From NCBI RefSeq assembly GCF_014207845.1, contig NZ_JACHLC010000001.1, positions 1,860,001-1,924,000 on the forward strand: 64,000 nucleotides of DNA, in the 5' to 3' direction. The notes under the pieces were generated by a model that saw nothing but the letters and a program-made list of their open reading frames with translations, was not told where the DNA came from and did no database searches. This DNA is from Chryseobacterium shigense (GTDB taxonomy: Bacteria; Bacteroidota; Bacteroidia; Flavobacteriales; Weeksellaceae). Within the stretch, counting starts at the first letter, position 1. Each line of letters starts with the position of its first letter. Of this stretch, positions 1-8,963 are shown piece by piece. The translations under genes were made by a program, and so were the position numbers.

Positions 1-323
1 TCTCTTTCTATCTGGGAAGGTATCGTCTCTATTGTTAAGCGTTCACGGGCATAAATCTGTTTCGTGGCAGATTCATCCTCAATAAACATTACTGAAGCTT
101 TTCTTCCTTCCGCAAGGTTTTTGGTATGCTTTGCCATAAAAGATACCAGAATATATAGTGTATGATCTACCTGTACAAAAGGAGCATAGCTTGAATTAGG
201 ATTTCCTTCCGCATCTACCGTAGCCAAAATCACACTTTTGGTACGTTCTATCAGTTCCTTTACTTTTGGTGCTACCGGCTTTGCTTTTCTGTTGGCCTCT
301 TCCCGGGTATTTTTATGATTCAT
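1..323 (-). CDS. Pyridoxamine 5'-phosphate oxidase-like FMN-binding split-barrel protein (HugZ-like), partial
   Basis: The first 107 codons are present; the 3' part lies beyond the left edge. The translation starts MNHKNTREEANRKAKPVA and continues with ERTKSVILATVDAEGNPNSS, then YAPFVQVDHTLYILVSFMAK and GRKASVMFIEDE. The order 'prevents activity/ATVDxxGxPxSSYAPF/SxMAxHTxNL' is the classic beginning of the pyridoxamine-phosphate-oxidase-like split barrel, and the HTKNL stretch is typical of the heme-utilisation HugZ branch. Such proteins bind FMN or heme in the cytoplasm. The substrate cannot be decided without the C-terminal half. The start is the first ATG of the frame, at 323. Confidence 0.72.
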   Translation of the reverse strand, partial: MNHKNTREEANRKAKPVAPKVKELIERTKSVILATVDAEGNPNSSYAPFVQVDHTLYILVSFMAKHTKNLAEGRKASVMFIEDESATKQIYARERLTIETIPSQIER

Positions 324-443
324 AGTATAAAATTTTATCTGAACAAAAATAGTTATTTATATTAAGACTAAATAATATTAATTAATGTTAAATCTCATAA
401 AGAGGAACTTACCCAGCCGTTTTTTTATCTTAATTATTAGTTG

Positions 444-451
444 TAATTTTG
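444..451 (+). promoter_or_regulatory. Bacteroidota -7 element (TAATTTTG) for ahcY
   Basis: TAATTTTG fits the Bacteroidota -7 consensus TAnnTTTG, 40 nt before the ahcY ATG. I see no TTG at the expected upstream distance, so only half of the promoter is recognisable. Confidence 0.5.
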
Positions 452-491
452 CATTTCGTTATCAACTGAATTTAAACTTATTCATTAACAT

Positions 492-1805
492 ATGAGTACT
501 ACAACACAATACGTTCCTTACAAAGTGAAGGACATATCCCTAGCAGAATGGGGAAGAAAAGAAATTACCCTTGCCGAAGCAGAAATGCCAGGCCTGATGG
601 CTATCCGTGAAGAATACGGACCCTCTCAACCCTTAAAAGGAGCAAGAATTGCAGGATGTCTTCACATGACGATCCAAACCGCTGTTCTTATTGAAACACT
701 GGTGGCTTTAGGAGCTGAAGTTACATGGTCTTCTTGTAATATTTTCTCTACACAGGACCACGCTGCTGCTGCTATTGCTGCTGCAGGAATCCCTGTTTAT
801 GCATGGAAAGGTCTTAACGAAGAGGAATTTGACTGGTGTATTGAGCAGACTTTATTCTTCGGTGAAGACAGAAAGCCGTTGAACATGATCCTTGATGACG
901 GTGGAGATTTAACGAACATGGTTTTCGATAAATACCCTGAATTCACAAAAGATATCAAAGGACTTTCTGAAGAAACCACTACAGGAGTACACAGACTTTA
1001 TGAAAGAATGAAGAACGGAACTTTGGTAATGCCTGCCATCAACGTAAACGATTCAGTAACTAAATCTAAATTCGACAATAAATACGGATGTAAAGAATCT
1101 GCAGTGGATGCTGTAAGAAGAGCTACAGACGTTATGCTTGCCGGAAAAAGAGTAGTAGTTTGCGGATACGGAGACGTAGGTAAAGGTACTGCTGCATCTT
1201 TCAGAGGAGCCGGTTCTATTGTTACCGTTACTGAAATTGATCCAATTTGTGCGCTTCAGGCTGCAATGGACGGTTACGAAGTAAAAAAACTGGATACAGT
1301 TGTAGATAATGCAGATATCATCATCACTACTACAGGTAACTTCAACATCGTAAGAGGAGAGCATTTCCTTAAAATGAAAGATAAAGCGATCGTTTGTAAC
1401 ATCGGTCACTTCGATAATGAAATTGATATGGCCTGGTTGAACAAAAACTACGGTCACACAAAATCTGAAGTGAAACCTCAGGTTGATATCTATACTATCG
1501 AAGGTAAAGAAGTAATCATTCTTGCTGAAGGTAGACTGGTAAACTTAGGATGTGCAACAGGACACCCAAGTTTCGTAATGTCTAACTCTTTCTCTAACCA
1601 GACTTTGGCTCAGATCGAGTTATGGAACAACTCTGCAGCTTACAAAAACGAAGTATATATGCTTCCAAAGCATTTGGATGAAAAAGTAGCTGCTTTACAC
1701 CTTAAAAAACTAAGCGTTGAGCTGGAGACCCTATCTTCAGAGCAGGCTGAATATATTGGTGTGGAAGTACAGGGGCCATTCAAGCCTGAGTACTACAGAT
1801 ATTAA
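492..1805 (+). CDS. ahcY: Adenosylhomocysteinase (S-adenosyl-L-homocysteine hydrolase)
   Basis: Splits S-adenosylhomocysteine reversibly into adenosine and homocysteine, which removes the inhibitor left by SAM-dependent methyltransferases. It is a cytoplasmic NAD+-dependent tetramer in this family. The 437 aa are full length. Visible signatures are the substrate-domain [14 protein letters not shown] (about 86-99), the catalytic [13 protein letters not shown] (about 184-196, with the Lys and Asp), the Rossmann NAD motif [10 protein letters not shown] (about 223-232), and the C-terminal KPEYYRY that reaches into the neighbouring subunit's NAD site. It stands alone between its own promoter and a strong terminator. 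The identification is secure. Confidence 0.98.
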   Translation: MSTTTQYVPYKVKDISLAEWGRKEITLAEAEMPGLMAIREEYGPSQPLKGARIAGCLHMTIQTAVLIETLVALGAEVTWSSCNIFSTQDHAAAAIAAAGIPVYAWKGLNEEEFDWCIEQTLFFGEDRKPLNMILDDGGDLTNMVFDKYPEFTKDIKGLSEETTTGVHRLYERMKNGTLVMPAINVNDSVTKSKFDNKYGCKESAVDAVRRATDVMLAGKRVVVCGYGDVGKGTAASFRGAGSIVTVTEIDPICALQAAMDGYEVKKLDTVVDNADIIITTTGNFNIVRGEHFLKMKDKAIVCNIGHFDNEIDMAWLNKNYGHTKSEVKPQVDIYTIEGKEVIILAEGRLVNLGCATGHPSFVMSNSFSNQTLAQIELWNNSAAYKNEVYMLPKHLDEKVAALHLKKLSVELETLSSEQAEYIGVEVQGPFKPEYYRY

Positions 1806-1826
1806 TATTTTTTAATCTTATATAAT

Positions 1827-1866
1827 AAAAGGCTTTTCAGGTTTCTGGAAAGTCTTTTATTTTTTC
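1827..1866 (+). terminator. Intrinsic terminator of ahcY
   Basis: A 14-bp stem (1827-1840 with 1845-1858, two G-T wobbles) around a GTTT loop, followed by a T-rich tail, 22 nt after the ahcY stop. Confidence 0.85.
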
Positions 1867-2017
1867 CGATGTTTCCTCTAAGTTTCACAACCAACTGCTA
1901 TCGGGAATCGTAAAATCTTAATTTCTGCCACCGTATTTTACCCATATTTTCGTACCAAGACCCTTATGTCTGGAAAAAATGAATATATTTAGCCCCTCAA
2001 ACAAAAACATTTAATTA

Positions 2018-2410
2018 ATGAAAAAACAAAGAGTATCGAATGCATTCGTAGCTGCATCATGGGTAGCATTGGGAGCAGGAATGGTGGGCTTCATTGTAGG
2101 ACTTGCCAGAGCTGAAATGCAGCTGAATGAAAAAGGTTATTATTTTACCATCCTTCTTTATGGCCTTTTTGCTGTAGTTTCCTTGCAGAAAGCTGTACGC
2201 GACAGACTGGAAAATATTCCGGTAACAGATATTTATTATGGCATCTGCTGGTTTGCAACGCTTTCTTCCATTGTACTGCTGGCTATAGGACTTTGGAACG
2301 CAACCATACTTCCCAGTGAAAAAGGATTTTATGCATTTGCATTTCTCCTTGCACTTTTCGGAGCCATTTCCGTACAGAAAAATACAAGGGACAATATGAT
2401 CCAGGAATAA
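2018..2410 (+). CDS. yiaA: YiaA/YiaB-family inner membrane protein
   Basis: A 130-aa protein with four predicted membrane helices arranged as two similar halves. Each half ends in a NEKGYY/SEKGFY-type motif followed by a QKxVRD/QKNTRD motif (ARAEMQLNEKGYYF about 29-42; LWNATILPSEKGFYAF about 92-107). This double motif defines the YiaA/B two-helix domain known from E. coli YiaA. The function in the inner membrane is not established. It is monocistronic, with a possible imperfect -7 element (TATATTTA, 1984-1991) upstream and a strong terminator downstream. Confidence 0.88.
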   Translation: MKKQRVSNAFVAASWVALGAGMVGFIVGLARAEMQLNEKGYYFTILLYGLFAVVSLQKAVRDRLENIPVTDIYYGICWFATLSSIVLLAIGLWNATILPSEKGFYAFAFLLALFGAISVQKNTRDNMIQE

Positions 2411-2414
2411 ACAG

Positions 2415-2442
2415 AAAACGCTCCGAATGTGGAGCGTTTTTT
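2415..2442 (+). terminator. Intrinsic terminator of yiaA
   Basis: A perfect 10-bp stem AAAACGCTCC/GGAGCGTTTT with a 6-nt loop and a following T run, directly after the yiaA stop. Confidence 0.92.
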
Positions 2443-2536
2443 ATTTATCTGAATTTTTATTTACCAACAGTAATTTCCTTGTTTTTTTAAGGATAAAAAA
2501 GATGGCAAATTCATAATTGCCTATTCACCATTAATA

Positions 2537-3046
2537 TTACTTGTCATATTGATTAGGATGTTGAGCTTTAATATCATCAACGGTTCCCAGCACTTTATCT
2601 TTTAAAGAATCCTGGTATTTCTGAAGATTTTCAGCAATTGCCTCGTCTGCGCTTCCTAAGATCTTTACTGCTAAAATCCCTGCATTTAAAGCACCGTTCA
2701 AAGCTACAGTCGCTACAGGAATCCCGCCCGGCATCTGAAGGATGGAGAGTACAGAATCCCAGCCGTCAATAGAATTGCTTGATAAAATTGGCACCCCTAT
2801 CACAGGTAACGTTGTGCAACTGGCCACCATTCCCGGAAGGTGTGCTGCTCCTCCTGCTCCCGCAATAATTACTTTAAGACCTCTTTCCTTAGCTGTTTTT
2901 GCATAATCAAACATTCTTTCGGGTGTTCTGTGTGCTGAAACTACCGTCAGTTCGTATGGAATATCAAGGCTTTTCAAAAAATTTGCTGCCTGTTCCATAA
3001 TCGGCAGATCGCTCTGGCTGCCCATAATAATTCCTACCATCTTCAA
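2537..3046 (-). CDS. purE: 5-(carboxyamino)imidazole ribonucleotide mutase (class I PurE)
   Basis: Converts N5-CAIR to CAIR in de novo purine synthesis, after PurK has made N5-CAIR. The 169 aa are a typical bacterial length. Motifs: [12 protein letters not shown] near the N-terminus (about 9-20, phosphate and substrate binding), [10 protein letters not shown] (about 38-47, with the catalytic His) and [14 protein letters not shown] (about 62-75). In many bacteria purE and purK form an operon; here purK lies 6 kb away (8964-10076) on the same strand with unrelated genes between. A -7 element TATCTTTG lies about 15 nt upstream of the start. Confidence 0.97.
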   Translation of the reverse strand: MKMVGIIMGSQSDLPIMEQAANFLKSLDIPYELTVVSAHRTPERMFDYAKTAKERGLKVIIAGAGGAAHLPGMVASCTTLPVIGVPILSSNSIDGWDSVLSILQMPGGIPVATVALNGALNAGILAVKILGSADEAIAENLQKYQDSLKDKVLGTVDDIKAQHPNQYDK

Positions 3047-3061
3047 TTTTTATTAGATTGT

Positions 3062-3069
3062 CAAAGATA
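3062..3069 (-). promoter_or_regulatory. -7 element (TATCTTTG) for purE
   Basis: TATCTTTG read on the minus strand matches TAnnTTTG and ends 15 nt before the purE ATG. No convincing -33 TTG was found. Confidence 0.5.
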
Positions 3070-3299
3070 AAAAATAAAAGTCTTTTTTTAAATAATATCC
3101 ACGTGCATTCCTAAGTTAAGAAGGTTTAAAGCTGAAAGAAAAAGTTATTGGAGCCGAAAGAAACAACTATAAATCAATATTCTGATCTCCGATCCATAGC
3201 AACTTCCCGCATCTATCTTCCTTCTCCCAGCCCCTAATCTTAAATCTGTATCTCCAAAAATCGCAGCAACTGTACCCCTCCGTTTTATTTCATAACAGG

Positions 3300-3307
3300 T
3301 ATATTTG
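3300..3307 (+). promoter_or_regulatory. -7 element (TATATTTG) for the EamA transporter gene
   Basis: TATATTTG is a perfect TAnnTTTG match. It overlaps the TTG at 3305 that opens the longest reading frame, so transcription should begin after that codon. This is the reason for choosing a later start for the gene downstream. Confidence 0.55.
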
Positions 3308-3328
3308 TATGTTATACTTAAATTCACA

Positions 3329-4234
3329 TTGAAAGATTATAAACTTATTTTTGCCGTTATCACCGTTGCTGTTGTCTGGGGAACTACCTTTCTGGCTATC
3401 CGTGTTGCTGTGGAGACTATCCCTGCATGGTTTGTGGCGGGAATCCGTCAGTTTCTGGCAGCGATCATTATGCTTGTTATTCTTCTTTCAAGAAAAGAAT
3501 TCAAATGGATAGGCTGGAAAAACCTGGGTTATCAGGTCATTTTTGCTTCGCTGATGCTGATTGTAGCTAACGGAATGACAACCGTAGCTGAAGAAACGGT
3601 ATCCAGCAGCCTGGCCTCTTTAATCAGTGCCTGCTCCCCTATTTTGGTGTTTTTGGGCAGTGTAGCGGTGGGTTTGCAGAAATTCAGTTTCCGGGCTCTT
3701 TCAGGGGTTCTTTTATGTTTCAGCGGGATACTTCTGATTTTCTGGGACGGTATACAGGATCTCGCAAATCCGGAATACAGAATGGGAATGATCTTTTTAT
3801 TCTGCGCCATTTCCGGATGGGCCTCAGGAACTATTTTTACAAAAAAACTCAATATCCAGAGTGGTAATATTACCCTGAACCTGTTTTATCAGTTTTTATT
3901 TGCAGGAGTGGTACAGGTTATTTTTGCATTTATATTTTCAGAAAACTATAATTTCGAAAACTGGACCCTGAAAAGTATTTCCGCAATGCTTTATCTGGCT
4001 GTATTCGGTTCTGTTGCTGCATTTTTTGCGTTTCATTATGCTTTAACCAAGATTTCTCCGGTGCAGGTTTCAATCCTTGCTTACGTGAATACGGTGATTG
4101 CTATATTTCTGGGCTGGCTCATTATGGATGAAAAAATTTCTCTTAAATTCATTCTGGCGGCAGCTATGATTATCTGTGGGGTTTTTATCATTAATTATAA
4201 ACCGGAAATGTTCAGAAAGCAGAAAATTGCATAA
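3329..4234 (+). CDS. EamA/DMT-family transporter (RhaT/RarD superfamily)
   Basis: A 301-aa inner membrane protein with about ten predicted helices in two EamA repeats. The first begins AVVWGTTFLAIRVAVETIP (about 11-29) and the second AISGWASGTIFTKK (about 159-172). The family consists of metabolite or amino-acid exporters; the substrate is unknown. No ATG lies near the N-terminus: the frame can open with TTG at 3305, but that codon lies inside the -7 promoter element, so TTG at 3329 is preferred. The gene is followed by a dispersed repeat at 4285. Confidence 0.85.
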   Translation: MKDYKLIFAVITVAVVWGTTFLAIRVAVETIPAWFVAGIRQFLAAIIMLVILLSRKEFKWIGWKNLGYQVIFASLMLIVANGMTTVAEETVSSSLASLISACSPILVFLGSVAVGLQKFSFRALSGVLLCFSGILLIFWDGIQDLANPEYRMGMIFLFCAISGWASGTIFTKKLNIQSGNITLNLFYQFLFAGVVQVIFAFIFSENYNFENWTLKSISAMLYLAVFGSVAAFFAFHYALTKISPVQVSILAYVNTVIAIFLGWLIMDEKISLKFILAAAMIICGVFIINYKPEMFRKQKIA

Positions 4235-4284
4235 GATAAAAGCAAAAAAAAGAAAACTAAAAGTAATCCTGCGAGCTCAATATC

Positions 4285-4338
4285 TCTCTTCTTTGGAGGG
4301 GTGGCAAAAATTCAAAGAATTTTTGACGGGGTGGTTCA
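4285..4338 (+). repeat. Dispersed intergenic repeat, copy 1 (two adjacent hairpins)
   Basis: About 54 bp, nearly identical to 39342-39395. It contains TTTGGAGGGGTGGC, the palindrome AAAATTCAAAGAATTTT and then GACGGGGTGGTTCA. The first hairpin (CCCCTCC/GGAGGGG) is complete only in the second copy; here its left arm is degraded. The repeat follows the EamA gene. Confidence 0.85.
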
Positions 4339-4438
4339 CACAATCCAATCTCAATAATTTCTCTTATTCAAGCATACTATAGGCAAATTTCACATTTTCC
4401 TTATTTTTCACTATATTGTTTACTCCAACATTCACAAT

Positions 4439-5005
4439 ATGCTTAAAAATACATTTTTTATACTTCTTGCAGGTTCATTTCTCCTGATCAGCTGTGATTA
4501 TAAGGAAAAGGAAAAAAATCTGACGGAAAGAGAAAAACAATTACTCGAAAAGGAAAAAATATTCGCAAAAAAAGAATCTGAATATCAGTCTCTTTTAAAA
4601 ATGAGAGACAGTATTTTTGCAAAGAAAGATTCCGTTACAATTGTTCTCTGGCCGGAAGAAATTTCAGGTCCGTGGAGTGGAAAAATTATCTGTACAGAAT
4701 CCAATTGCAGTGATTATGTAGTAGGTGACCAGCGTACGGATACCTGGGAATTCGACAGTGATTCTATCCATTTATCTACAAAAATCATTAATAACAATAA
4801 CCTGGTGAGGGTTTATTCCGGTAAATTCGAAAATAATGAGATCAGGCTTACTTTCAAAACAGATTCCATATCCCGGAAACAGGTGGAAATGAATGTCCTG
4901 CTTAATGATATTTCCGATACCAAACTGAAAGGCACAAGGACCATTACTACCGACAACGGCTGTACAGCCAAGTTTTCCGTAGAGTTAGTACGTTCCACCA
5001 AATAA
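4439..5005 (+). CDS. Putative lipoprotein with N-terminal coiled coil, unknown function
   Basis: A 188-aa protein with a lipoprotein signal (MLKNTFFILLAGSFLLISC, lipobox LISC, Cys19). The next 45 residues are rich in Lys and Glu (EKEKNLTEREKQLLEKEK), indicating a charged coiled coil. The rest is a compact domain beginning GPWSGKIICTES with Trp, Cys and beta-rich segments (YSGKFENNEIRLTF, LKGTRTITTDNGC). Predicted location is the periplasmic face of a membrane. I do not recognise the family. It lies 8 nt upstream of the CPA2 antiporter gene and is probably co-transcribed with it. Confidence 0.75.
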   Translation: MLKNTFFILLAGSFLLISCDYKEKEKNLTEREKQLLEKEKIFAKKESEYQSLLKMRDSIFAKKDSVTIVLWPEEISGPWSGKIICTESNCSDYVVGDQRTDTWEFDSDSIHLSTKIINNNNLVRVYSGKFENNEIRLTFKTDSISRKQVEMNVLLNDISDTKLKGTRTITTDNGCTAKFSVELVRSTK

Positions 5006-5013
5006 AAACACCT

Positions 5014-7137
5014 ATGATTTTACTGAGCATACATAATCTGAGTTTTCCTATAGAAGATCCGGTATTAAAATTCCTTTTGGTACTGGTCATCATCCTTGCC
5101 GCTCCCCTGCTGCTGAACAAAATTAAAGTTCCGCATCTTTTGGGCCTTATCATTGCAGGAGCCGTAATAGGTCCGAATGGTTTTAATGTACTGGCAAGAG
5201 ACAGCAGTATTGTGGTAACGGGAACCACGGGCCTTCTTTATATCATGTTTCTCGCCGGATTGGAGATTGATATGGGCGATTTTAAGAAAAACAAATGGAA
5301 AAGCCTTACGTTTGGACTTTACACATTTATTGTTCCTTTTGTTCTGGGCTATCTGGGTGGTTTTTATATACTGCATTTTTCAATACTTACCTCTATTCTT
5401 TTTGCCAGTCTTTTTTCATCACATACCCTGATTGCTTATCCATTGGTGAGTAAACTCGGAATTGCCAAAAATAAAGCTGTAAACATAACCGTTGGCGGAA
5501 CAATGATCACTGATATCCTGGCACTTTTAGTACTCGCAGTTATCGTAGGAATGTCGCAGGGCGATGTGGGTACGGAATTTTGGGTTAAGCTTTCCGTTTC
5601 CTTTATTGTTTTTGCCCTGATTGTTCTGATTATTTTCCCAATTATAGGACGCTGGTTCTTCAAAAGAGTGGATGATAAAATTTCACAGTATATTTTTGTG
5701 CTGGTGATGATCTATCTGGCTGCAATGCTTGCCGAACTTGCCGGAGTAGAAGCCATTATTGGAGCTTTCTTTGCCGGACTTGCATTAAACAGACTGATAC
5801 CTCATACCTCATCTTTAATGAACAGGGTAGAATTTGTAGGAAATGCCATCTTCATTCCCTTCTTCCTGATCAGTGTGGGAATGCTTATAGATTTTAAAGT
5901 TTTCTTTAAAAGCTGGGAAACGCTGGAAGTTGCAGGAATTATGCTTGTGGCATCCATCGGAGGTAAATATCTTTCTGCTGTGATGACTCAAAAGACATTC
6001 AGGCTTTCCAAAGAGGAAGGTAAACTGATTTTCGGGTTGAGTTCTGCTTCGGCCGCCGCCACATTAGCTTCAGTAATGGTGGGATACAATATCATTCTTT
6101 CTGAAACTGAAACCGGAGAACCGGTAAGGTTACTAAATGAACACGTACTGAACGGAAGCATTCTTCTGATCCTTATTTCCTGTACAATCTCTTCATTTAT
6201 TTCAATGGCCAGCGCGCAAAAAATTGCAGAAAGTGACAATGAAGATACCGTTTCCGGAGACAGCCATGAGGAAGAAAACATCCTCCTTGCCATTAATCAT
6301 GAGGAAACTGTGGAAAGAATGGTGAATCTGAGTATTTTAATTAAAGCTCATTCTAATACAGAAAATCTGTTTGCCTTAAATATCATTAATGAAGATAAAA
6401 ATGAATCTTCCATGAAAAATGCTGAAAAACTGCTTCACCAGGCGACAGATGCAGCGGCAGCGGCTGATGTTAAAATGCAGGCTCTTAAAAGATATGATAA
6501 TGATGTAATCAATGGGGTGAAAAATGTTATTAAAGAACAGGATATTACCGATCTTATCATAGGGCTGGAAGATGAGAAAGGCTTCTCCCCTTCTTTTGTC
6601 TATAATCTTTACAACGGATATCTTCAGAATGATGACGTGAATGTATTGGTGTATCATGCCGCACAGCCCCTTTCCACTATCAAAAAATATGCAGTGATGA
6701 TCCCGGAAAACGCCCACAAGGAAGCAGGATTCTTTCATGCGCTCCTGAGAGTATGGAATATTGCAAGAAACTCGGGTGCAGGCCTGGTTTTCTATGCTCC
6801 GGAAAATATCCTGGATATTCTTCAGAGAATTATTAAAAAGGCCAATATAGAAGCTGAATTCATTATTATGAATACCTGGCAGGATGGTGAAAAAACAGCA
6901 GCAAAACTGAAAGAAGATGAGGCACTGATTGTCCTGATGGCCAAACGCGGTATGCAGTCCTACATTCCACGGATGAGGCTTATTCCGGAATTACTGAACA
7001 AATATTTAAACAACAATAATTACCTGCTGATCTTCCCGTTCTCGGAGTTTGATGAAAACAGCCCGGAAATACGGTCTGTGGGTAATCATGGTGATTTTGT
7101 GGAAATTGGGAATGTGATCCAGAAGATTTTCAAATAA
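5014..7137 (+). CDS. CPA2-family cation:proton antiporter with C-terminal UspA-like region
   Basis: A 707-aa protein. Residues 1 to about 395 form a Kef/NapA-type Na+(K+)/H+ exchanger with 12-13 helices: IKVPHLLGLIIAGAVIGPNGF near the start, LYIMFLAGLEIDM (about 75-87), GGTMITDILALLVLAV, and GVEAIIGAFFAGLALNRLIP. The C-terminal 290 residues are cytoplasmic and resemble tandem universal-stress-protein folds (ENILLAINHEETVERMV; LSTIKKYAVMIPENAHKEAG). This architecture is common in Bacteroidota exchangers and probably gives nucleotide- or stress-dependent gating (inference). The ion is not determinable from sequence. Confidence 0.92.
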   Translation: MILLSIHNLSFPIEDPVLKFLLVLVIILAAPLLLNKIKVPHLLGLIIAGAVIGPNGFNVLARDSSIVVTGTTGLLYIMFLAGLEIDMGDFKKNKWKSLTFGLYTFIVPFVLGYLGGFYILHFSILTSILFASLFSSHTLIAYPLVSKLGIAKNKAVNITVGGTMITDILALLVLAVIVGMSQGDVGTEFWVKLSVSFIVFALIVLIIFPIIGRWFFKRVDDKISQYIFVLVMIYLAAMLAELAGVEAIIGAFFAGLALNRLIPHTSSLMNRVEFVGNAIFIPFFLISVGMLIDFKVFFKSWETLEVAGIMLVASIGGKYLSAVMTQKTFRLSKEEGKLIFGLSSASAAATLASVMVGYNIILSETETGEPVRLLNEHVLNGSILLILISCTISSFISMASAQKIAESDNEDTVSGDSHEEENILLAINHEETVERMVNLSILIKAHSNTENLFALNIINEDKNESSMKNAEKLLHQATDAAAAADVKMQALKRYDNDVINGVKNVIKEQDITDLIIGLEDEKGFSPSFVYNLYNGYLQNDDVNVLVYHAAQPLSTIKKYAVMIPENAHKEAGFFHALLRVWNIARNSGAGLVFYAPENILDILQRIIKKANIEAEFIIMNTWQDGEKTAAKLKEDEALIVLMAKRGMQSYIPRMRLIPELLNKYLNNNNYLLIFPFSEFDENSPEIRSVGNHGDFVEIGNVIQKIFK

Positions 7138-7169
7138 CAATAATTAATTTAAATTTATAAAAAATTCAT

Positions 7170-7883
7170 TTGAGAATAAATAAAATACTATTCCTGACCT
7201 CTGTTTTAAGCTTTCAATGGTCTTTCTCCCAGTTTGCCAAGATTATTGATAAGGACGGCTATGTGAATATGAGAAAAAATGCAGATGCAAACAGCAATAT
7301 TGTCATGAAAATAAGCTCGGGGGAAATTATCTACGCTTTTGAGCCTGAAGAGAATAATAAAAACTGGATAAATGTTGATTATACTGACAGAAACGGGAAT
7401 ATTCTTTCCGGGTATATTCATAAATCCAGGATTAAATATATAGAATCTTATGAATCTGTTCCTCCGTCTTCCATAAATGAATATAAGGCCGTTTTCAATT
7501 CAAAAAACATAAGAGTTGAAATTGAATCTGCTCCTTTTGATTATAAAGCAAACAAAAAGTATTTTTCTGTCACCGATTATAATGGTCTGAAAGTGGAAGA
7601 TAAATTTAAAGGAAAGCAGATCTGGGGCACAGACGGAACCATTCCCCAAACGTATTACAAATCGATCTCTGTTAAAACGGGTGGAAAAGTACTTCAAATC
7701 CCTTCAAAAGAGACTGAAAATCTGTTCAATATCAACACAGAATTCGCCTCATGTTATTTTGATCCGGAAAATGAGACTTTGTATATAAGTATGGTGAATT
7801 CCGACGGGGCTGGCGGGTATGCCGTTCTTTTCAAAATTGTAAAAGGCGAATACAGAGGTAAAACACTCATCATGCCTTTTTAA
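7170..7883 (+). CDS. Secreted SH3b-domain protein, unknown function
   Basis: A 237-aa protein with a signal peptide (MRINKILFLTSVLSFQWSFS, then QF). Residues about 25-90 resemble a bacterial SH3 domain (IIDKDGYVNMRKNADANS, then NWINVDY). The C-terminal half is a beta-rich domain of unknown type ending in GAGGYAVLFKIVKGEYRGK. The start codon is TTG, because no in-frame ATG precedes the signal sequence. The overall plan matches the protein at 52734-53531, so the two are probably paralogues. It lies 32 nt after the antiporter and 21 nt before another exported protein, suggesting one operon. Confidence 0.75.
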   Translation: MRINKILFLTSVLSFQWSFSQFAKIIDKDGYVNMRKNADANSNIVMKISSGEIIYAFEPEENNKNWINVDYTDRNGNILSGYIHKSRIKYIESYESVPPSSINEYKAVFNSKNIRVEIESAPFDYKANKKYFSVTDYNGLKVEDKFKGKQIWGTDGTIPQTYYKSISVKTGGKVLQIPSKETENLFNINTEFASCYFDPENETLYISMVNSDGAGGYAVLFKIVKGEYRGKTLIMPF

Positions 7884-7904
7884 AAAAATACAAAAAAACA
7901 ATAA

Positions 7905-8549
7905 ATGAGAATCAAAAGATTATTAATTCCCTTAATCGCTTCTGCATTATTTTCATGCAAAGAAAAAAGAGCTAAGGTTGAGAACAAAGATTTACAACCT
8001 TCCGCAACCGATACCGTTGAAACAGTTGCAGCAGCACCTCCCGAAGAAATAAAAACCGATACAGCCAGTTTAAAAAAATCGGAAAGCATACAATCTGGAG
8101 AGCTGGAAACAGAGCAGCATACAGTTTCTTATGATTTTGCTTTCAATAAATTCCCATCAGCCAATTACAAATTCATAAAAAAAGCAAAACTGGATTTCTC
8201 CAGCGATGAAGGTGCCTACAATTTCAGAACAAGAATTAAAGAAGCTTATGCAGCAGGAAGTCCTGATTTCGCAAGCTATTATATTACCGTTATTTTCGGA
8301 TGCGGGGCAAGCTGTATTATGGGTATGATGGTGGATGTGCGTGACGGAAAAATTTACAGCCTTCCTCTGGGAGAAGAAACATCCTGCCTGTTTGCAGAAG
8401 ACAGAGCTATTTTTAATGTGGACAGCAAACTGTTTATCGCAGGAATATGCAAAGAGTCTCCCGAAGCTGAAAATGTTTATTACCACGCCTTTGTATGGAA
8501 TGAGGAGAAGAAAGCTTTTGAAAAGGTGGATGAGAAAGTTATTAAATAA
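7905..8549 (+). CDS. Putative lipoprotein, unknown function
   Basis: A 214-aa protein with the signal MRIKRLLIPLIASALFSC (lipobox LFSC, Cys18). A low-complexity linker rich in Glu, Ala and Thr follows, to about residue 70. The folded part contains TRIKEAYAAGSPDFASYYI and VIFGCGASCIMGMMVDVRDG, where Cys residues flank a Gly-rich turn, and ends with a beta-rich segment. It lies between the SH3b protein and a small membrane-anchored protein, all on one strand with gaps below 25 nt. Family not recognised. Confidence 0.72.
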   Translation: MRIKRLLIPLIASALFSCKEKRAKVENKDLQPSATDTVETVAAAPPEEIKTDTASLKKSESIQSGELETEQHTVSYDFAFNKFPSANYKFIKKAKLDFSSDEGAYNFRTRIKEAYAAGSPDFASYYITVIFGCGASCIMGMMVDVRDGKIYSLPLGEETSCLFAEDRAIFNVDSKLFIAGICKESPEAENVYYHAFVWNEEKKAFEKVDEKVIK

Positions 8550-8563
8550 AGATATTTGATCTT

Positions 8564-8923
8564 ATGAAAAAAGCTGCAATCATTATTAGTTTTCTACTCC
8601 TTTTTTTCATCATTCTGTTTTCCATATACTGGAATCTTCCCATCGGAATCACAAGGAAAACAGATATAGAAGCTGGAAATAAAATTATTCAGAATATCGA
8701 AAATTATCAGAAAAACAATGGAATGCTTCCTGATAACAATGACTATAAAACACTGAAAAACTTAGGCCTAAAACAGGAAGATTCACAAATTTACCTCGAT
8801 TATACAACAGATAATAAAGGCAGTTTTGAGCTTACTTATCTTGAAGGCTTCGATGGCCCCTATCTTTTATGGAATTCTAAAGAAAGAATATGGACGATTG
8901 ATTATCCGAAGATTTATAAATAA
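8564..8923 (+). CDS. Small protein with N-terminal membrane anchor, unknown function
   Basis: A 119-aa protein. Residues 3-25 form one hydrophobic helix (KAAIIISFLLLFFIILFSI). The rest is a polar domain with IIQNIENYQKNNGMLPDNND and ends WTIDYPKIYK. A helix followed by an IENYxxxNGxLP motif is reminiscent of pilin-like or pseudopilin C-terminal domains, but I see no prepilin peptidase site, so no function is assigned. It is the last gene of the run that starts with the antiporter and is closed by a strong terminator. Confidence 0.65.
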   Translation: MKKAAIIISFLLLFFIILFSIYWNLPIGITRKTDIEAGNKIIQNIENYQKNNGMLPDNNDYKTLKNLGLKQEDSQIYLDYTTDNKGSFELTYLEGFDGPYLLWNSKERIWTIDYPKIYK

Positions 8924-8951
8924 AAGACTGCTTTTTCAAGCAGTCTTTTAT
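8922..8951. terminator. Bidirectional intrinsic terminator between convergent genes
   Basis: A perfect 12-bp stem (8922-8933 with 8938-8949) and TTTC loop, with A and T runs on either side, so it can end transcription from both the 8564 gene and purK. Confidence 0.92.
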
Positions 8952-8963
8952 TTATAAGTTTAT

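Noticed and set aside
324..443. SAH or SAM riboswitch upstream of ahcY
   Set aside because: The leader after the -7 element is only about 35 nt and has no recognisable riboswitch core.
1053..1457. 134-codon minus-strand ORF inside ahcY
   Set aside because: Shadow of the ahcY reading frame, without independent start or composition.
3145..3327. 60-codon minus-strand ORF between purE and the EamA gene
   Set aside because: No start context or homology-like motif; it overlaps the -7 element and start of the EamA gene.
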